This document shows positions 22,863 to 34,322 of a DNA stretch of 64,000 bases, in pieces. The notes under the pieces were generated by a model, which saw only the letters and a program-made list of their open reading frames with translations, ran no database searches and was not told the DNA's origin. Each line of letters opens with the position of its first letter. The stretch's first letter is position 1. The DNA lies in the NCBI GenBank assembly GCA_024180945.1, contig JAKSGN010000038.1, positions 1,178,001-1,242,000 on the forward strand, in the 5' to 3' direction. The position numbers were made by a program, and so were the translations under genes. This DNA comes from Macrophomina tecta. Its lineage: Eukaryota > Ascomycota > Dothideomycetes > Botryosphaeriales > Botryosphaeriaceae.

Positions 22863-24284
22863 ACAGCTCACCCTACATTTCTATCATTGGAAGGTCCTTT
22901 TGGGATTCAATTGCCCTATCCGCTTCCTTCAGCATCAGCGAAAGATCCCCTCTTCACCGCCCTTCTGCACCTCTGCACAACGCCTCTCATCACTTCGTCG
23001 GTTTGCATGGCGTAACCCCCCAAAAAAAGGGTGTGCAGGATCATGGTGTAACCTGGCGTTTTCTGCTGCACATGTAGCGATGCATAAGATCGAGGTAACA
23101 GTAGCCGCTACATTTCAATTGGACGAGTGACGATTGGATGGAATGCGACCACAAGCTCTACTCGAAATTTGTTTTTCGGCACAGCGAACACGTCGGCGTT
23201 TGCCTGGGTTATTGTTTATCTGTTGTTGGTCTTTATGGGACGTCTCTTTCTGGAAGCATGCATCGGGTTGGCGTTTCTGATAATGGATTTCACCGGGGAA
23301 GAGGAAACGGTCTCTTCTCGTAACTGTATAGTACGTCGACCGGGCGCGCGGAAATGGAGGGAAGCTTGGGAGACGGTAGCGGTCTGGGTCAGCGGAGGAT
23401 TCAATGAACAGCGAGGGGAGGGGTTATGTAGTAGTAGCTCCTGTACAGGCTTCCTGGGCCCGGACAATGCGGGAGGGGCCAGAGTCTCGAATGAGAGCGT
23501 TGCCAAGTTGCTGTGCCCTATTTGAGGATGAGAATAGCCCCCAGGCCGCGTGACGGCCGCACTCGGCAATGGGAGACGCAGCAATGTCTACAACTGCACG
23601 GCTTGTGGTTGCGCAGCGAGCGCTTTGGGTGGCAGACAGATCAGCTGCTGCAGGCCCGCGGCCAGTGAGCGTGAGCAGCTCTTGGGATCCCTGCAGGCCA
23701 AGCCCGCTCACCGCCCGGCTGCGCTGCTGCCCAGGCCCGCATCCCAACCTGTCGGCAACAGAAAAAAGCGCGCCCAGCTCCGAGAGCCAACCCACCTCAA
23801 CACAACCGTTGCCGAACTTCTCCCTCTAAGCTTCTCGACCTCTCCGCTCCCCCTTCCACCCGTTCCGTGGCGCGCATCGTCGCTCGACTGCCCAATTGCT
23901 CGCACCTCACACCCGTAGCTCGGTGACCGGGTCATCTGGCGGACAACAAGCTCCAAAAAACTCCCCTCCATCACGCGGCCCCGGCCACAACCCCTCCGAC
24001 TGACCTGTCCTATTCTACCTCGGCGCCATCTCCTCCGCCCAACGTTCCGCGCTTTCCCACCACAGCAACAGTCCCCAGGGAACCACCAACATCCGTCCGG
24101 AGCACTGATCCAGCGCGCACAAACACCAGTCCCATCTAAACTTCCACGCACCAACCGCCAAACTACAGACCACCCCACCTTCCGCACCACCGCCACCCGC
24201 CGCCTTCCCTCCTCCCTCCAACCCGCGCGCCCGCCCACCCGCCCGCTTCACCCTACGAAACCCTCCCTCCTTTCAACCGCCTCG
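22863..24284. other. 1.4-kb spacer between CDC27 and SLC1
   Basis: 3' region of CDC27 and promoter/leader of the acyltransferase. The 23127-23525 frame begins at GTG, not ATG, and has no homologous features I can see. The last 400 bp is strongly pyrimidine-rich on the plus strand, typical of a fungal 5' leader. Confidence 0.6.
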
Positions 24285-25668
24285 ATGGGCGTCGCCCTCC
24301 TCCGCGTGCTCGCCCTCGTCGTCCTCTCCCCGCTCGCGCTGCACGCCGTGGCCCTGCTGCTGCCGACCGTCAAGATGCTCGGCTTCGCCGCGCGCGCGCT
24401 CGCGTCGATAACGTGCCTGATCGTGGCGGCGTGCTACGGCGTCGTGTCGAGCGTGGCGCTGCGCGCGGTTGGGTACGGTGGATTGTCGCAGTGGACGACG
24501 GCGCGCGCGTTCAAGTGGATCATGTGGGCGAGCACGGGTGTGAGCTTTGTGGTCGTCGAGGGCGAGGAGTACTTGGGCGAGAGGCCCGCGGTGTTTGTGG
24601 GAAATCATCAGACGTGAGTTTGCTTATTTTCTTTATCTTCTCGGTTCTTTTTTTTTTTTGGGGGGAGAGGGGAGGAAGGCGGATTGGCCGGCTTGGAATG
24701 GGGATGTGGTGTGGTTTGGAAGGGTGGTCTGAGGGCTTCGTGTGGGAGCACGGAGCATTCGGAGGTATGATGGAGGGAGATCTGGGAAATTGTGGGGAGC
24801 TTGCTTGGGCATATGGGGCTCGAGGAGGCTGTGCTCTCATGCTGGGAGAGATCCCGCGCCTCCCCGAGGGCTGTGGTTGGCGGGCAGGTCTCGTGATGTG
24901 TTGGCTTCGCGCTCACTGTCCACTGCGTGGAAGATGTCTTGGGCTAACTTGGTACTGGCAGTGAGCTCGACGTCCTCATGCTTGGCTGCGTCTTCCCCAA
25001 GTACTGCAGTGTCACCGCTAAGAAGAGCTTGAAATATACGCCTTTCTTGGGTTGGTTCAGTGAGTTGGTCCCTCGGAGGCCTTTTTGGTGGTTATCGGTG
25101 TCTAACGCCTCCGCTTTTCTTTAGTGACTCTATCCAAGTCCGTCTTCATCGACCGCGGTAACAGCAAGACTGCCCGCGCCGCCTTCGACAGCGCCGCCAA
25201 CTTTATGCGCGATCAGAAGCAGAGCGTCTACATCTTTCCTGAGGGCACCCGCTCCTACGCTGAGGGTCCCGAACTCCTGCCTTTCAAGAAGGGCGCTTTC
25301 CATCTCGCCGTCCAGGCTCAGGTCCCCGTCGTCCCCATCGTCGTCGCCAACTACAGCAGTGTCCTGAACATCAAGAAGAAGATCTTCAACAGTGGCACCG
25401 TTCCGGTGAAGGGTGAGTCAATACCCCCTCCAGAATGCTGCGAACTTGGTCTTTGTTTAAGCGCCGGTGCTAATTATGCCTGCATCCAGTTCTCCCGCCG
25501 ATCCAGACAAAGGGCCTCACCGCCGCCGACGTCGACCGCATCACCAACGAGACCAGGGACGCCATGTTCAAGACGCTCCAGGAGTTGGCGCATTGCGAGA
25601 AGGGCGAGCCAATTGCGCTGAAGGCGAGCGGTGCGAACCACGCACCGGCTATCAAGAAGGAATTGTAA
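24285..25668 (+). CDS. SLC1: 1-acyl-sn-glycerol-3-phosphate acyltransferase (LPAAT), 4 exons, 297 aa
   Basis: Transfers an acyl group to lysophosphatidic acid to form phosphatidic acid at the ER, a core step of glycerolipid synthesis. Exons: 24285-24613, 24962-25059, 25125-25412, 25490-25668. Two hydrophobic N-terminal helices (VLALVVLSPLALHAVALLL; ALASITCLIVAACYGVVS) precede the catalytic NHx4D motif, which is split by intron 1 and reads NHQTELD near residue 107. Motif II-like VFIDRGN and motif III FPEGTRS (near residue 180) follow, then the VPVVPIVVANYSS motif. The C terminus ends KKEL, resembling a KKxx-type or KxEL ER signal. The intron inside the catalytic motif is long (348 nt). Size matches yeast Slc1 (about 300 aa). 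Confidence 0.96.
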
Positions 25669-27626
25669 GACATGGAAGGGGAGTATATACACGGAGAAAT
25701 GAGAGTGCCGGTGAGTAAAGATGCAGAGTATAAGAGATCAGATTTCGGTAAGTGTACGGAGCGGGTACTGTATTCCGCGGCCCTGAAGGACTATTCTTTT
25801 TCTTTGCTATTGCTGTATACCTCGAAGAGAGACGCATTTGGAACGGAGTTTGTTTGTACATGGCTGTCTTCTGGGTAACTCCTATGAAAGAATTATGTTC
25901 ATCTAGATGTGCGGGAATGTAGAGTGCTTGCGATGGGGTTGAAAGCGTGCTGAAGCGAAGCATATAGCGAGGTGGGTTAGAGCCGGCACTCGAATCGGGC
26001 GACGGAAAGTTGGGTAAGGCTATTGGCGGGGAGCGGTCGCCTGCAAGTAAGGTAATCTCAAAGGTCTATCGGTAGTTGTAACCTCACATCTTGTGATACG
26101 CATATACCGCGCACTGAAATAACACTAACATGCAAAATACTATTCCAATGTGTATGGCGGAGTGGACATTAAAGCTTTGGCTAGTTAAGGGATAATCACT
26201 TCATTTAACAGAGAGATGATACCTTGTGCACAAAGCGCCAGACTACCTAGAGTACGGTCAATGTTCCCGCCGCGTAAATGGCCGCCGTATTCTGGCGCGT
26301 GGATGAGAGACTGCCATCTGAAATAGAGGCCAGTCTCGAGAAAGATGGCGAACTCTTAAGACTCAAAAAACTTGAGAGAAAAAGGTAACAGTGCCTCTGC
26401 GATGGGATAGCTCTGAGGAACATCGAAAATATCACTCAATGAGGATACATACGAGCCAGACTGCGAAGAGAGCACTTCAGAAGCAGAGTACTTGCCCCTG
26501 ACGTCCGTATGAAGCCTCAATAGGTTTTGGTGCGTGAGATGATTGGATCTTCGAACTTTCGTGTATGGCAAAGAAACGCGCAATATTCTGGATTTCAATA
26601 CTCTGAAAGACCTATCACATGGATTCCCGGATGACTGAGTCCACTTTCGGCTCACAATGAGGACGGCTGCACCTTTTTGCTAAAGTCTGCAGGGGTAAGC
26701 GCAAGGTTCGACGGTGCGGAAGATTGAGCCTATCATATGAATGTACTAGAGGACAACTCGAGATCTCTTTGAGATCCCTTGTACGAGTTGGCAATGGGAT
26801 GCCGGCAAGGATTGATTTTCAGGGCGCTCTGGCCTCCACGGTCGCAACGCTGGCCGATCAGTGCATATGCAGTAACCCTTCTTGGTCACACATTTGAACA
26901 TTTTGTAGAACTGATAGATACGTCACCAACGCGTCTTACGGGGTCTAGCAGCATGCAAGCCATCGATGCTCGCAACCATGGCCATCAACCCATCTTCTCT
27001 TTGAGAAACAGATGCAGGTTGAGTACGAACCGTACCTTACCTTAGTCACGCAGTATCACTCTCGTCATGCGGCATCGCGCTGGACGGAATACGATGGGAT
27101 TTTATTGATGCGGATCCCTTAATTGTCCATGTCGCGAAACCATGGGGTGATTCGTTTGCCTCCGCCCTCGTTTTGCTGACAACTTGCCCTTTCGGGTTAG
27201 CGCTGGGTCGGTGCGTTACGACCGCCCTGATTCTCAGCACCACGACAGGTCTCATCCAAGTCCAAAGGATGTAGCATGGAGGTGCAAGCCTACCCAAAAC
27301 TAGGTGATATCACTTTTTAGCCTTGGAGAATACGATCTTGCAGGAGCTGCTGGTTGCACTTCACTTTCTTGTGGACATATGGGCGGGGCAGAGCGGAACA
27401 CGGCATGGCCACTGTGACATACGAGAACGATTCACCAGATCAGAAGGCTGCTGGACACGATACGCCGCCTTTCAAGCCGATGGGATCTGCATTACTTAAA
27501 GGGAGGAAAAATTCAACCAGAGAATGGTTGCTATCTAGCATCGACCGCCCATTCTCCTCTCCAAATACACAACAACACAACCAGACGAGATCATCCAGCA
27601 ATATACTGATCAATCCATCATCCAAA
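25669..27626. other. 2-kb gene-poor spacer
   Basis: No gene is supported. Short open frames exist (for example minus strand 26356-26655, 99 codons) but without recognisable motifs, and the 26779-27045 frame starts at a non-ATG codon. Probably relic or promoter DNA of the secreted-protein gene. Confidence 0.5.
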
Positions 27627-28192
27627 ATGCTCTCCATCAAGCCTTCCTTCCTGGCGGCCGCCGCCATCCTCCTGCGCATCGCTGCCGCCGGCTCTTTCGA
27701 CTGCGAAGCCGCCTTCTCGAACTGCCTTGAAATCAACACGTGCGCCGCCCTCCTCGTCTCTCGCTCTTTCACTCACCCGCAAAAGAAAACTTCACTAACA
27801 CGCACACCCCTCCCACCAGTTACCCTGGCGGTGCCGACTACTGCGCCTCGCAGCACGCCTCTTGCCTCGACTGCTCCAACACCGAAGACGCCTGCCGCGC
27901 CGCCGGCGCCTCCACGAACTACAGCAACAGCATCGAGTGCACGACCGCCGCCCAGATCTGCTACCACAACGCCTTCGGCGCCGGCACCGTCAACGGTGCC
28001 TACAGTTGCGAGCAGGCGCACAACACGTGCGTCACGGCTCGCGGCACCAACTTCAGCTTCTGCGCGAGCCAGGAGGCGGCGTATACGCCGTGTGTGCAGG
28101 AGGAGAATGAGTGCAGGACGGCGCCCGGGGCGAATCAGAGTTATTGCGCTAGTCAGGCGGCGGAGTGCTGGGGCAGGGCGATGGAGGGGTAG
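27627..28192 (+). CDS. Secreted cysteine-rich repeat protein (candidate effector/surface protein), 2 exons, 161 aa
   Basis: Exon 1, 27627-27739, begins MLSIKPSFLAAAAILLRIAAAG, a clear signal peptide with likely cleavage after the alanine stretch. A GT-AG intron (donor GTGCGC, acceptor ACCAG) joins at 27820 and restores the frame to 28192. The mature protein of about 140 residues has 15 cysteines. The element C-A-S-Q followed by a second Cys recurs three times (YCASQHASC, FCASQEAAYTPC, YCASQAAEC), the last two preceded by N-x-S sequons (NFS, NQS), so the protein looks built from about 40-residue internal repeats. An odd cysteine number leaves one potentially free. I know no named family with this pattern. 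The gene sits alone in a gene-poor region, as many effector genes do. Role in host or surface interaction is inference. Confidence 0.72.
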
Positions 28193-29546
28193 GCGTGCGT
28201 GGAGGGGAGGAGTGCTTGAGAGTATGGTCGGGGGCGGGCAGTGTTTTGGGAAGACTGCGGTGGCATGACGAGACTTGGGACAAAGTTTGCAGCGGAGGAA
28301 TCGGGTGAGGAGCAATGCAGCTGTCGTAGTGGGAATGAGAATTGTCGTTCTTCAGAGTGGTACCGCTTTCTCTCATCATCTGTGTTGGTTGACGAAGGCT
28401 TGCCTGCTTTACATCTGCTACACGCATGCTGGCTGAGCCCATGGAGTTAGGCAACGGTATGCATTCACGATTGGGGCAGTCAACCGGACGCAAATATCCA
28501 GGGATACTGTTTTACATCTGCGTGCGGAAGCACGCTTTGAACCCCCCCAACGCGTTGATGCGGCCGGCCATACGATCACGCTCGCCGCGCTATCGGTTCA
28601 CACGGTAGGTGCAGCACCCTTTAACTTGTAGCATACCAGAGTTTTAGCAAGTGAGCACCTGGGGAAGTAGCTGACATATGACGCGTGACGTTCTTTGAAT
28701 CAGCTGCCACCTGACAAGATGTCGAGACTACTTAACTTTAGGGAGATTCCTCGACTATCACACTACTTTCCACTTGAAACCAGTCCGGCAGCCTCCCCAG
28801 GTGGAAGGGGATGCCTCAGTCGGAACTTCACAGAGAGGCCAAGGCCATCGAGGCCACTGACATCAAGAGTGGCCAAGAGGTCGTCCCTCTGGGAACCTCG
28901 ATTGTATATTTCTGGAGGTCCATGATTTTTTTTTTTTTAAAAAAAAAAAAACTTTCACCTACAAGCTCGCCAACGCTACCGACAAATTCCTTGTCGTCAT
29001 CAACTCGTGTATTGCATGTAGAAGACCATAGGCGAATACTATTACCTCGCTCTACCTCGCCATGCCGCTCACGCGCTTCCACTCCCCAAGCCATGTGCCG
29101 ACGGCGTTGAATATGTGACGGGATATCTCACAGCATTAGTCCCGGGAGCATGCATTGGTGGTATTGTGACAGGGTTGCCTTCGTCGAGCGGGACCCTTTC
29201 CTGCTCTTAGAGCCGGATGGTTCCTCATTCGTTGGGAGGTAGATAGACTTCACTCGATAATATGAAGTTCTTTAATGGCCTTTTCTACGTGCCCACACAG
29301 GTGGATATCTAGTCCTCCGCCACGCAATAACCGTGGGGGCTTGGATATATTCGTGCAGAAGTGCTGTTGTTGATTTTGAGTACCAGTATCCGCAAGTTGC
29401 TAATATTTTGTAAGACATGCTCTAGGTAGGCTACACAAGGTCATTAAGAGTGGTGACTCAAATCTCCCTCCCACCGTCACACCGCGTTCCCCCCCCTTCT
29501 CCCCCTTCTCGCTCTCCGTGAATCAGTTCCATTTGGCCCTCCAACG
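28193..29546. other. Spacer with T/A palindromic tract
   Basis: No gene is supported. It contains a run of T followed directly by a run of A near 28926-28950. Short open stretches occur on the plus strand around 28960-29210 without any start codon or motif I recognise. Confidence 0.5.
28926..28951. repeat. Poly-T/poly-A perfect palindrome
   Basis: About 12 T followed by about 13 A with no spacer, so the strand can fold back on itself. A similar T/A arrangement recurs near 38664-38693. Confidence 0.8.
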
Positions 29547-30282
29547 ATGGACATTGATATTGAAGACCTACGTAAATGGTACGAAGAATACATGGCCATC
29601 GACACCGAGTTTGTAAACAAGGAACCTCCGCTGCTGCAAGCTGTGGAATCCGACGAACTTGACGTGCATACTGAGGAAGCCCGCATTCGCGCTTTGATGC
29701 ACGGTATCGGCGCTCGCCAGAGATTCTGCGAGCCTTGCCGGACTGTTTTGGACAATGAGTTAGATCCAGACGGGCGACGCGACACGATGTCAGAAGCTAG
29801 GGCCATCAAACGAAGTCGCAGCAGAGCAGTCAGGCCACGACTTATCTCACACATACTACAAAGAGTTCGTCGTTCGTTCATGTTATGCGCTCGAATTGGA
29901 AGCGGCAATGCGCAGCGGGTGCGTTTTCTGTGCCTCCCTAATTCAACAGTTCAGGGAGCGGGGCATACTTCACCACTTTGTGGAAAATTGAGGTCCGAAT
30001 TAGCCCGTCTTGGGAAGGAACGGGCAATTTACATGTGACGAATACGCGGAACGGGCCAGGCACTACGTATCATTCGAACGGATGTTACAAAACCATGAGG
30101 AGCCCACAAGCACAGCGAGCAGACTCTGCGTTGAGATCGTTGGTCATCCTGAGCATCCGAGAGAGCACTTTGTTACTACTATCTTCTACTATACAGCCAG
30201 AGTAGATTTCGCACATGGCAAATCACTTCCCTTGTGTTATGGCGGAGTCTCGCTTCTGTCCCATTTTATGTTTTACTTATAG
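29547..30282 (+). pseudogene. Degenerate coding remnant with CxxC pairs
   Basis: Three overlapping reading frames carry protein-like sequence in succession. Frame 1 from ATG 29547 gives an acidic start (MDIDIEDLRKWYEEYMAIDT) and then FCEPCRTVLDN. A second frame around 29838-29985 reads HDLSHTYYKEFVVRSC, ALELEAAMRSGCVFCASLIQ and ILHHFVEN before a stop. A third frame around 30028-30280 gives FTCDEYAERARHYVSFERML and RLCVEIVGHPEHP. I could not find introns joining all three with matching phases, so frameshift decay is the simplest reading. The CxxC...GCxFC layout resembles the N-terminal region preceding HET domains in fungal incompatibility-type proteins, but no HET domain is visible here. That family link is a weak inference. 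Confidence 0.4.
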
Positions 30283-30727
30283 GTACACGTTACATCGTGA
30301 TGTTAATTGCCTAACGGTGATCAAAGCCTCGCCTTTGGTTTGAAGGTCCAGTGGCATGCAACAAAGGCGGTGGAGCATAGATGTCACAGCAGAGAAGTCT
30401 ATGGAGGAACCTTTGCAACGAGCGTCTTGTCGTAGTTCGGAGTTAGTATTACCTAATTGAGAGGTGGCAGACGATGATCTATTTAGTCATTGAGTGTGCA
30501 GTAGTACTACGGCGAACTGCAGGTCTTTTCGGACAACGGGCTTTAATGTAAAAGAGCTCGTGGCCCCCCAAAGGTGTGACTGGCACGAAAAGGCGGTTGC
30601 TTATATACAGGCCACATAAGGTAGCCAAGTAGCATACTGATGAAGCATCACTGGAGTAAAATAGTCATAAAACTTAACCCTTCGCATTCGGCCTTTCCTT
30701 TACCTCTTAGTTCGCTCCGTCTCCTCC
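30283..30727. other. Spacer, no gene seen
   Basis: 3' flank of the fucose-permease-like gene (minus strand). No coding signal. Confidence 0.6.
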
Positions 30728-32440
30728 CTACTCCCTCGTCCTCACAACCTCTACCTGACTCGCCTCGACATCCTTCTCAAACAGCTCCTCCGCAACTGGC
30801 TTCGGCACAGGCGCCGCGCCGGCCTCCCCACCATCCAATCCAACATCACTCTCCCTATACGCATCCAACTCCTTGCCCTTGAACAAGTTCAAGTAGATCG
30901 GGAAACTCCACGCCACGACAAAGAAAGCCAACGGCACGACCATCGCCTTCCTCGTCCCCGTCCGATCTGCGACATTACCCAGAATGGCCGGCACGACCGC
31001 ACCGCCACAGATCGACGAGACGAGGAACGAGGCGCCGCGCTTCGTATGCCTGCCCAGACCACGCAGGGACAGCGTGAAGATGGTCGGGAAGATGCAAGAC
31101 TCGAAGAATAGCACGAGCATCAGCATGCTCAAGCCGCCCCAGTTTGCGCGGACGCCGTCGCCGGAATCGATCGCGATTGCCAAGATGATGAAGACCATAA
31201 TGAGCGTCTGGTAGGCGAGCAGCACGAAGCGGGGCTTCATGTAGTACATCAGTCCCGCAGCAGAGAAACGGCCTATAGCAAACAAGCCCTGGGCAATAGC
31301 GTAGAAGTTCGCGCCCTGGTGCTGTGCTTTGACGAGAGAGATATCGGGGCGGGCCTGGGTGTAGTAGTTGATGAAATACCCGGCGATGCCGACCTGGGCG
31401 CCGACGTACGAGAACTGGGCGGCGACGCCCCAGAAGAGCGTGTACTGCTTGCGCATGGGCTTGTCGACGAAGCCGGTGCTGGCGCCGGTCATCTCGGCCT
31501 GGTCGGCCATGTCGGCATCTGTGATCTCCGGGATGGGCGCGAAGTAGAAGACGATGGCGAGCAGGCCGACGAAAGCGGCGATGCCCAGGTACACCCACTG
31601 CACGCTCTCCAGCGACTTGCCGTCCTCTCCCACGTTCTTGAAGATGACGTACGACGCCAGCACCGGCGCAACGACGGAGCCGACGGCCTGGAAGGATTGC
31701 GACAGCTCGAGACGGAACTCGGACCAGCGCGGCGGGCCGCACACGGCGATGTAGGGATTCGCGGAGGTTTCAAGCGTCGAGAGCCCGCTGCCGACGATGA
31801 ACATGGAGCCGCAGAAGCCGCCGAAGGAGCGCTTCACGGCAGAGGGCCAGAACATGAGGGCGCCGACGCCTGGGTTGGAGGTCAGTGTTTGCGTGTACAG
31901 GGGTTATGGCCGGCAGGACTAACAGTAGATGGCCAGCCCAAGCATAAAGGTGTAACGGTATCCAAATTTGCGTACAAACCATCCAGAGTACGTGAGTGGT
32001 CCGATGAAGTATGCACTAACGGCTGGTCAGTCGAAGACCTGTCAATGGGAGCGGGCTTTGTGTCATGGCGTACCCAAAGTAGGCGCCTTGTAGGCCAGAG
32101 GATTCGCCCTGTGTAATATTGAGTGCGACCTGGAAGCGGGAGTTCAAAACATCGAGCAAACCGTACGCGAAGCCCTGGGGGAGAATAAGTACAAGGTTCT
32201 GGATAGCACGCAAACGCGCAGGCATACCCAAAGAAAGAAGAGAACGGTGACAAGGGTGACGGGAATGATAGACTGGCGAGTGGTGATTTGCGAGGCGCCA
32301 GTGATGGCCTTGTCGCTGACGCTCTTCCTCTGGCGGTCAGCAGCAATGGCCTCAGCAGCAGATGGACGTCGGGCTTGCTGTTCGTGGACGTCATCGAGGG
32401 TCGGCTCCGCGCCGCCCTTCAGGGCGAACTTGAAACCCAT
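30728..32440 (-). CDS. MFS sugar transporter, FucP (L-fucose permease)-like, 4 exons, 515 aa
   Basis: Plasma-membrane major facilitator of the fucose/galactose/glucose-H+ symporter type. Minus-strand exons: 32440-32228, 32174-32074, 32015-31924, 31869-30728. The hydrophilic N terminus (about 55 residues) leads to the first helix SIIPVTLVTVLFFLW, then GFAYGLLDVLNSRFQ, the conserved FucP entry, then GAYFIGPLTYSGWFVRKFGYR. LETSANPYIAVCGP is the hallmark E-x2-ANPY block of this family. About 12 hydrophobic segments are present. A cytosolic loop carries ITDADMADQAEMTG, and the C-terminal tail is acidic. Splice junctions restore G-A-Y-F and I-Y-C-V-G-A exactly, which supports the exon model. Substrate is not determinable here; sugar/H+ symport is by family. 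Confidence 0.93.
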
Positions 32441-33866
32441 GGAGGCGAAGGTAGGTTGTGTAGCCGGAGACTGGGCCACAGAGAAGGACTGCTGGGAGAC
32501 CGAAGTGGAGAGTGGTAGAAACGAAAGCCCGGCAATGGATGAATCTCCTGGGGAAGGGAAGCTGAGATGGAGGGCGAGTATGGTATTTGTACGCCGTCGC
32601 GAGGGCGGGCTATCGCTAACCCGAGCACAAAACGATAAGCGCCCTTTCAACTGCCGTCCGCCGTGCACCTTCGGCGTTTCCCCAGGCCTGTGGCGGCGGC
32701 GGCGGCGGCGGCGGAGAAAAAGCTGGGGAAGGAACAAGCGCGCTCAGAGGCCGACGGGCATGCGCCGTCCTGCGATCCAGGCTCTCGCTAGCATGAGTCC
32801 GAGGCTGCGCTAGAAGCATTCCAGAGCGTCCGCCGAGGGTGCTAGAGCACAGAGGGCATGGCCAGCAAGAGGGGTGCGGCCAATTGCAGTCGGGGATGGC
32901 GCGGAAAACGGACAAGCATGCGCAAGAGAGCGCAAGCCTCCCCCAAGCTTCCCGCTCACTTGGCACACAGCTCGTCAGCCCGCAGCCTCCCAGCGTTGCC
33001 GTTTAGCAGGCCCATGCGGCCAGCCACCGCCGTTAGTGGCGGCTCTGCATGGAGCAAACTTTTGTCGTGGATGCAGAGCGAGGGCGGTTGGGCAGATCTG
33101 GATCGGGCGCAGGCAGGGAAGAGTCAGCGGCAGCGCCAGGTCCAAGCGAACGCGGGGATTTTGCCCTTGTGCGGGGCCCTTGTGCGGGGCCCCAAGTGCG
33201 GAGCAACTTCACCACCCTAGTCATGGCTCCCTGCAACACCTCCCAGCACTGGCCTGGCCCACTGCTGGAGCCCTACAGTTTTCTGCATTAGCGAGCGCAG
33301 AGTCCACGACACACTGCAGGACTTGATCCTGAGCCTCAAGCCGGGGCCAATCCCTGCAGCCGCTAAGATTAGCTCACCGACGCTGAAGGCGGGAGGTAAA
33401 GAAACTAATCATCAATACGAGGGTTCTGAAGTACAACGAATTAAAAAATGGACACGCGCAGGAGCATCCAACGCCGAGAACAATTGGGCAACGCAAACTG
33501 AAAGATAAGAAAACTTAAATAGCAGCAACACCTGCAAAAGGAAAGTAACAATAACACAGAGGGGGAAGAAAAGCGGGAGGAAGGGGGTTCATCAGAAGTT
33601 TAGCTAGCGAGGCCGTGAAATCGTGAAGCAAAAATAGGCAGATACTAAATGCAAGGGAGAAGGCGAAAAGAACTACAGCAACAGCAAGGAGATACGGGGT
33701 AAACAACAGAGGAACAAGCAAGAATTGAATTGCGACTAACTCCTCCTTGCTTTAATCAATACTTCTGCCTTCACATGCGTCGAAGCCCGATGCCGTGTCT
33801 GTGGATGGCAGCAGCAAGAGCGGCCGGATGGAAAGCAAAGGGATGGCCTGGTATACTATGAAGGTT
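32441..33866. other. 1.4-kb spacer upstream of the FucP-like gene
   Basis: Promoter of the transporter and 3' flank of the zinc-module gene. A short GGC-type trinucleotide run lies at about 32693-32714. No supported gene. Confidence 0.6.
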
Positions 33867-34322
33867 CTAGTACGTCCCACAGTATTCACATGGATCGTGT
33901 CCGCAGATAGGACATCTTGGGGCAAGGGTAGTGATGTTTGGACTGTTGCACTGGCAACAGACCCAGCCGTCGCCATATGAGAAAGAAGCCTGCGGAGTCG
34001 CTCGACCCGGCTGTTGTTTCTCCGATGCGCAAGCCAGGAACGAGCAGACGTGCAAGTGGTCGTGAGGCGGATCCGCAATTCCGATAGACTTTGCGTGCTG
34101 AGCGGAAGAGAGATGAACACGCTGCTCTCCGGGTTCCTTGACCGCCTGGAACTCTCGGACGGGATTAAGAGCATCGAGAGAAGGGGCATCGGTTGAATTG
34201 GCCGAGTATACATAGTGTGCGCTGCAGTGTACACATCTGTAGTGGCTGCAAGTTGGGCACCTGTCCGGCGAATTGACCTCTAGATTCGCTCCCGAGCATT
34301 GGCAACAAGTCCACACAGACAT
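33867..34322 (-). CDS. Small tandem zinc-module protein, 151 aa
   Basis: Single-exon gene. The product has two copies of one cysteine module, at the two ends: WTCCQC...CPTCSHYRCVHC near residues 4-35 and WVCCQC...CPICGHDPCEYC near residues 120-149. Each reads W-x-C-C-x-C, 11-12 residues, C-P-x-C-x4-C-x2-C, so each can hold at least one zinc ion in a zinc-ribbon or RanBP2-like fold. The linker of about 85 residues is Ser/Ala/His/Glu-rich and probably disordered. I chose the ATG at 34322 because the module begins immediately; an in-frame ATG at 34406 would add 28 residues without motif. Such small zinc proteins are common orphans in Pezizomycotina. Nucleic acid or protein binding is possible but unproven. 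Confidence 0.72.
   Translation of the reverse strand: MSVWTCCQCSGANLEVNSPDRCPTCSHYRCVHCSAHYVYSANSTDAPSLDALNPVREFQAVKEPGEQRVHLSSAQHAKSIGIADPPHDHLHVCSFLACASEKQQPGRATPQASFSYGDGWVCCQCNSPNITTLAPRCPICGHDPCEYCGTY

Noticed and set aside
23127..23525. 132-codon hydrophobic open frame after CDC27
   Set aside because: Opens with GTG, not ATG, and the hydrophobic block is not followed by conserved sequence.
25960..26040. Possible tRNA B-box-like sequence (TCGAATC on the plus strand)
   Set aside because: No matching A box or cloverleaf could be drawn around it on either strand.
31319..32116. 265-codon plus-strand open frame over the FucP-like transporter
   Set aside because: Antisense of a validated spliced transporter; hydrophilic shadow of membrane helices.
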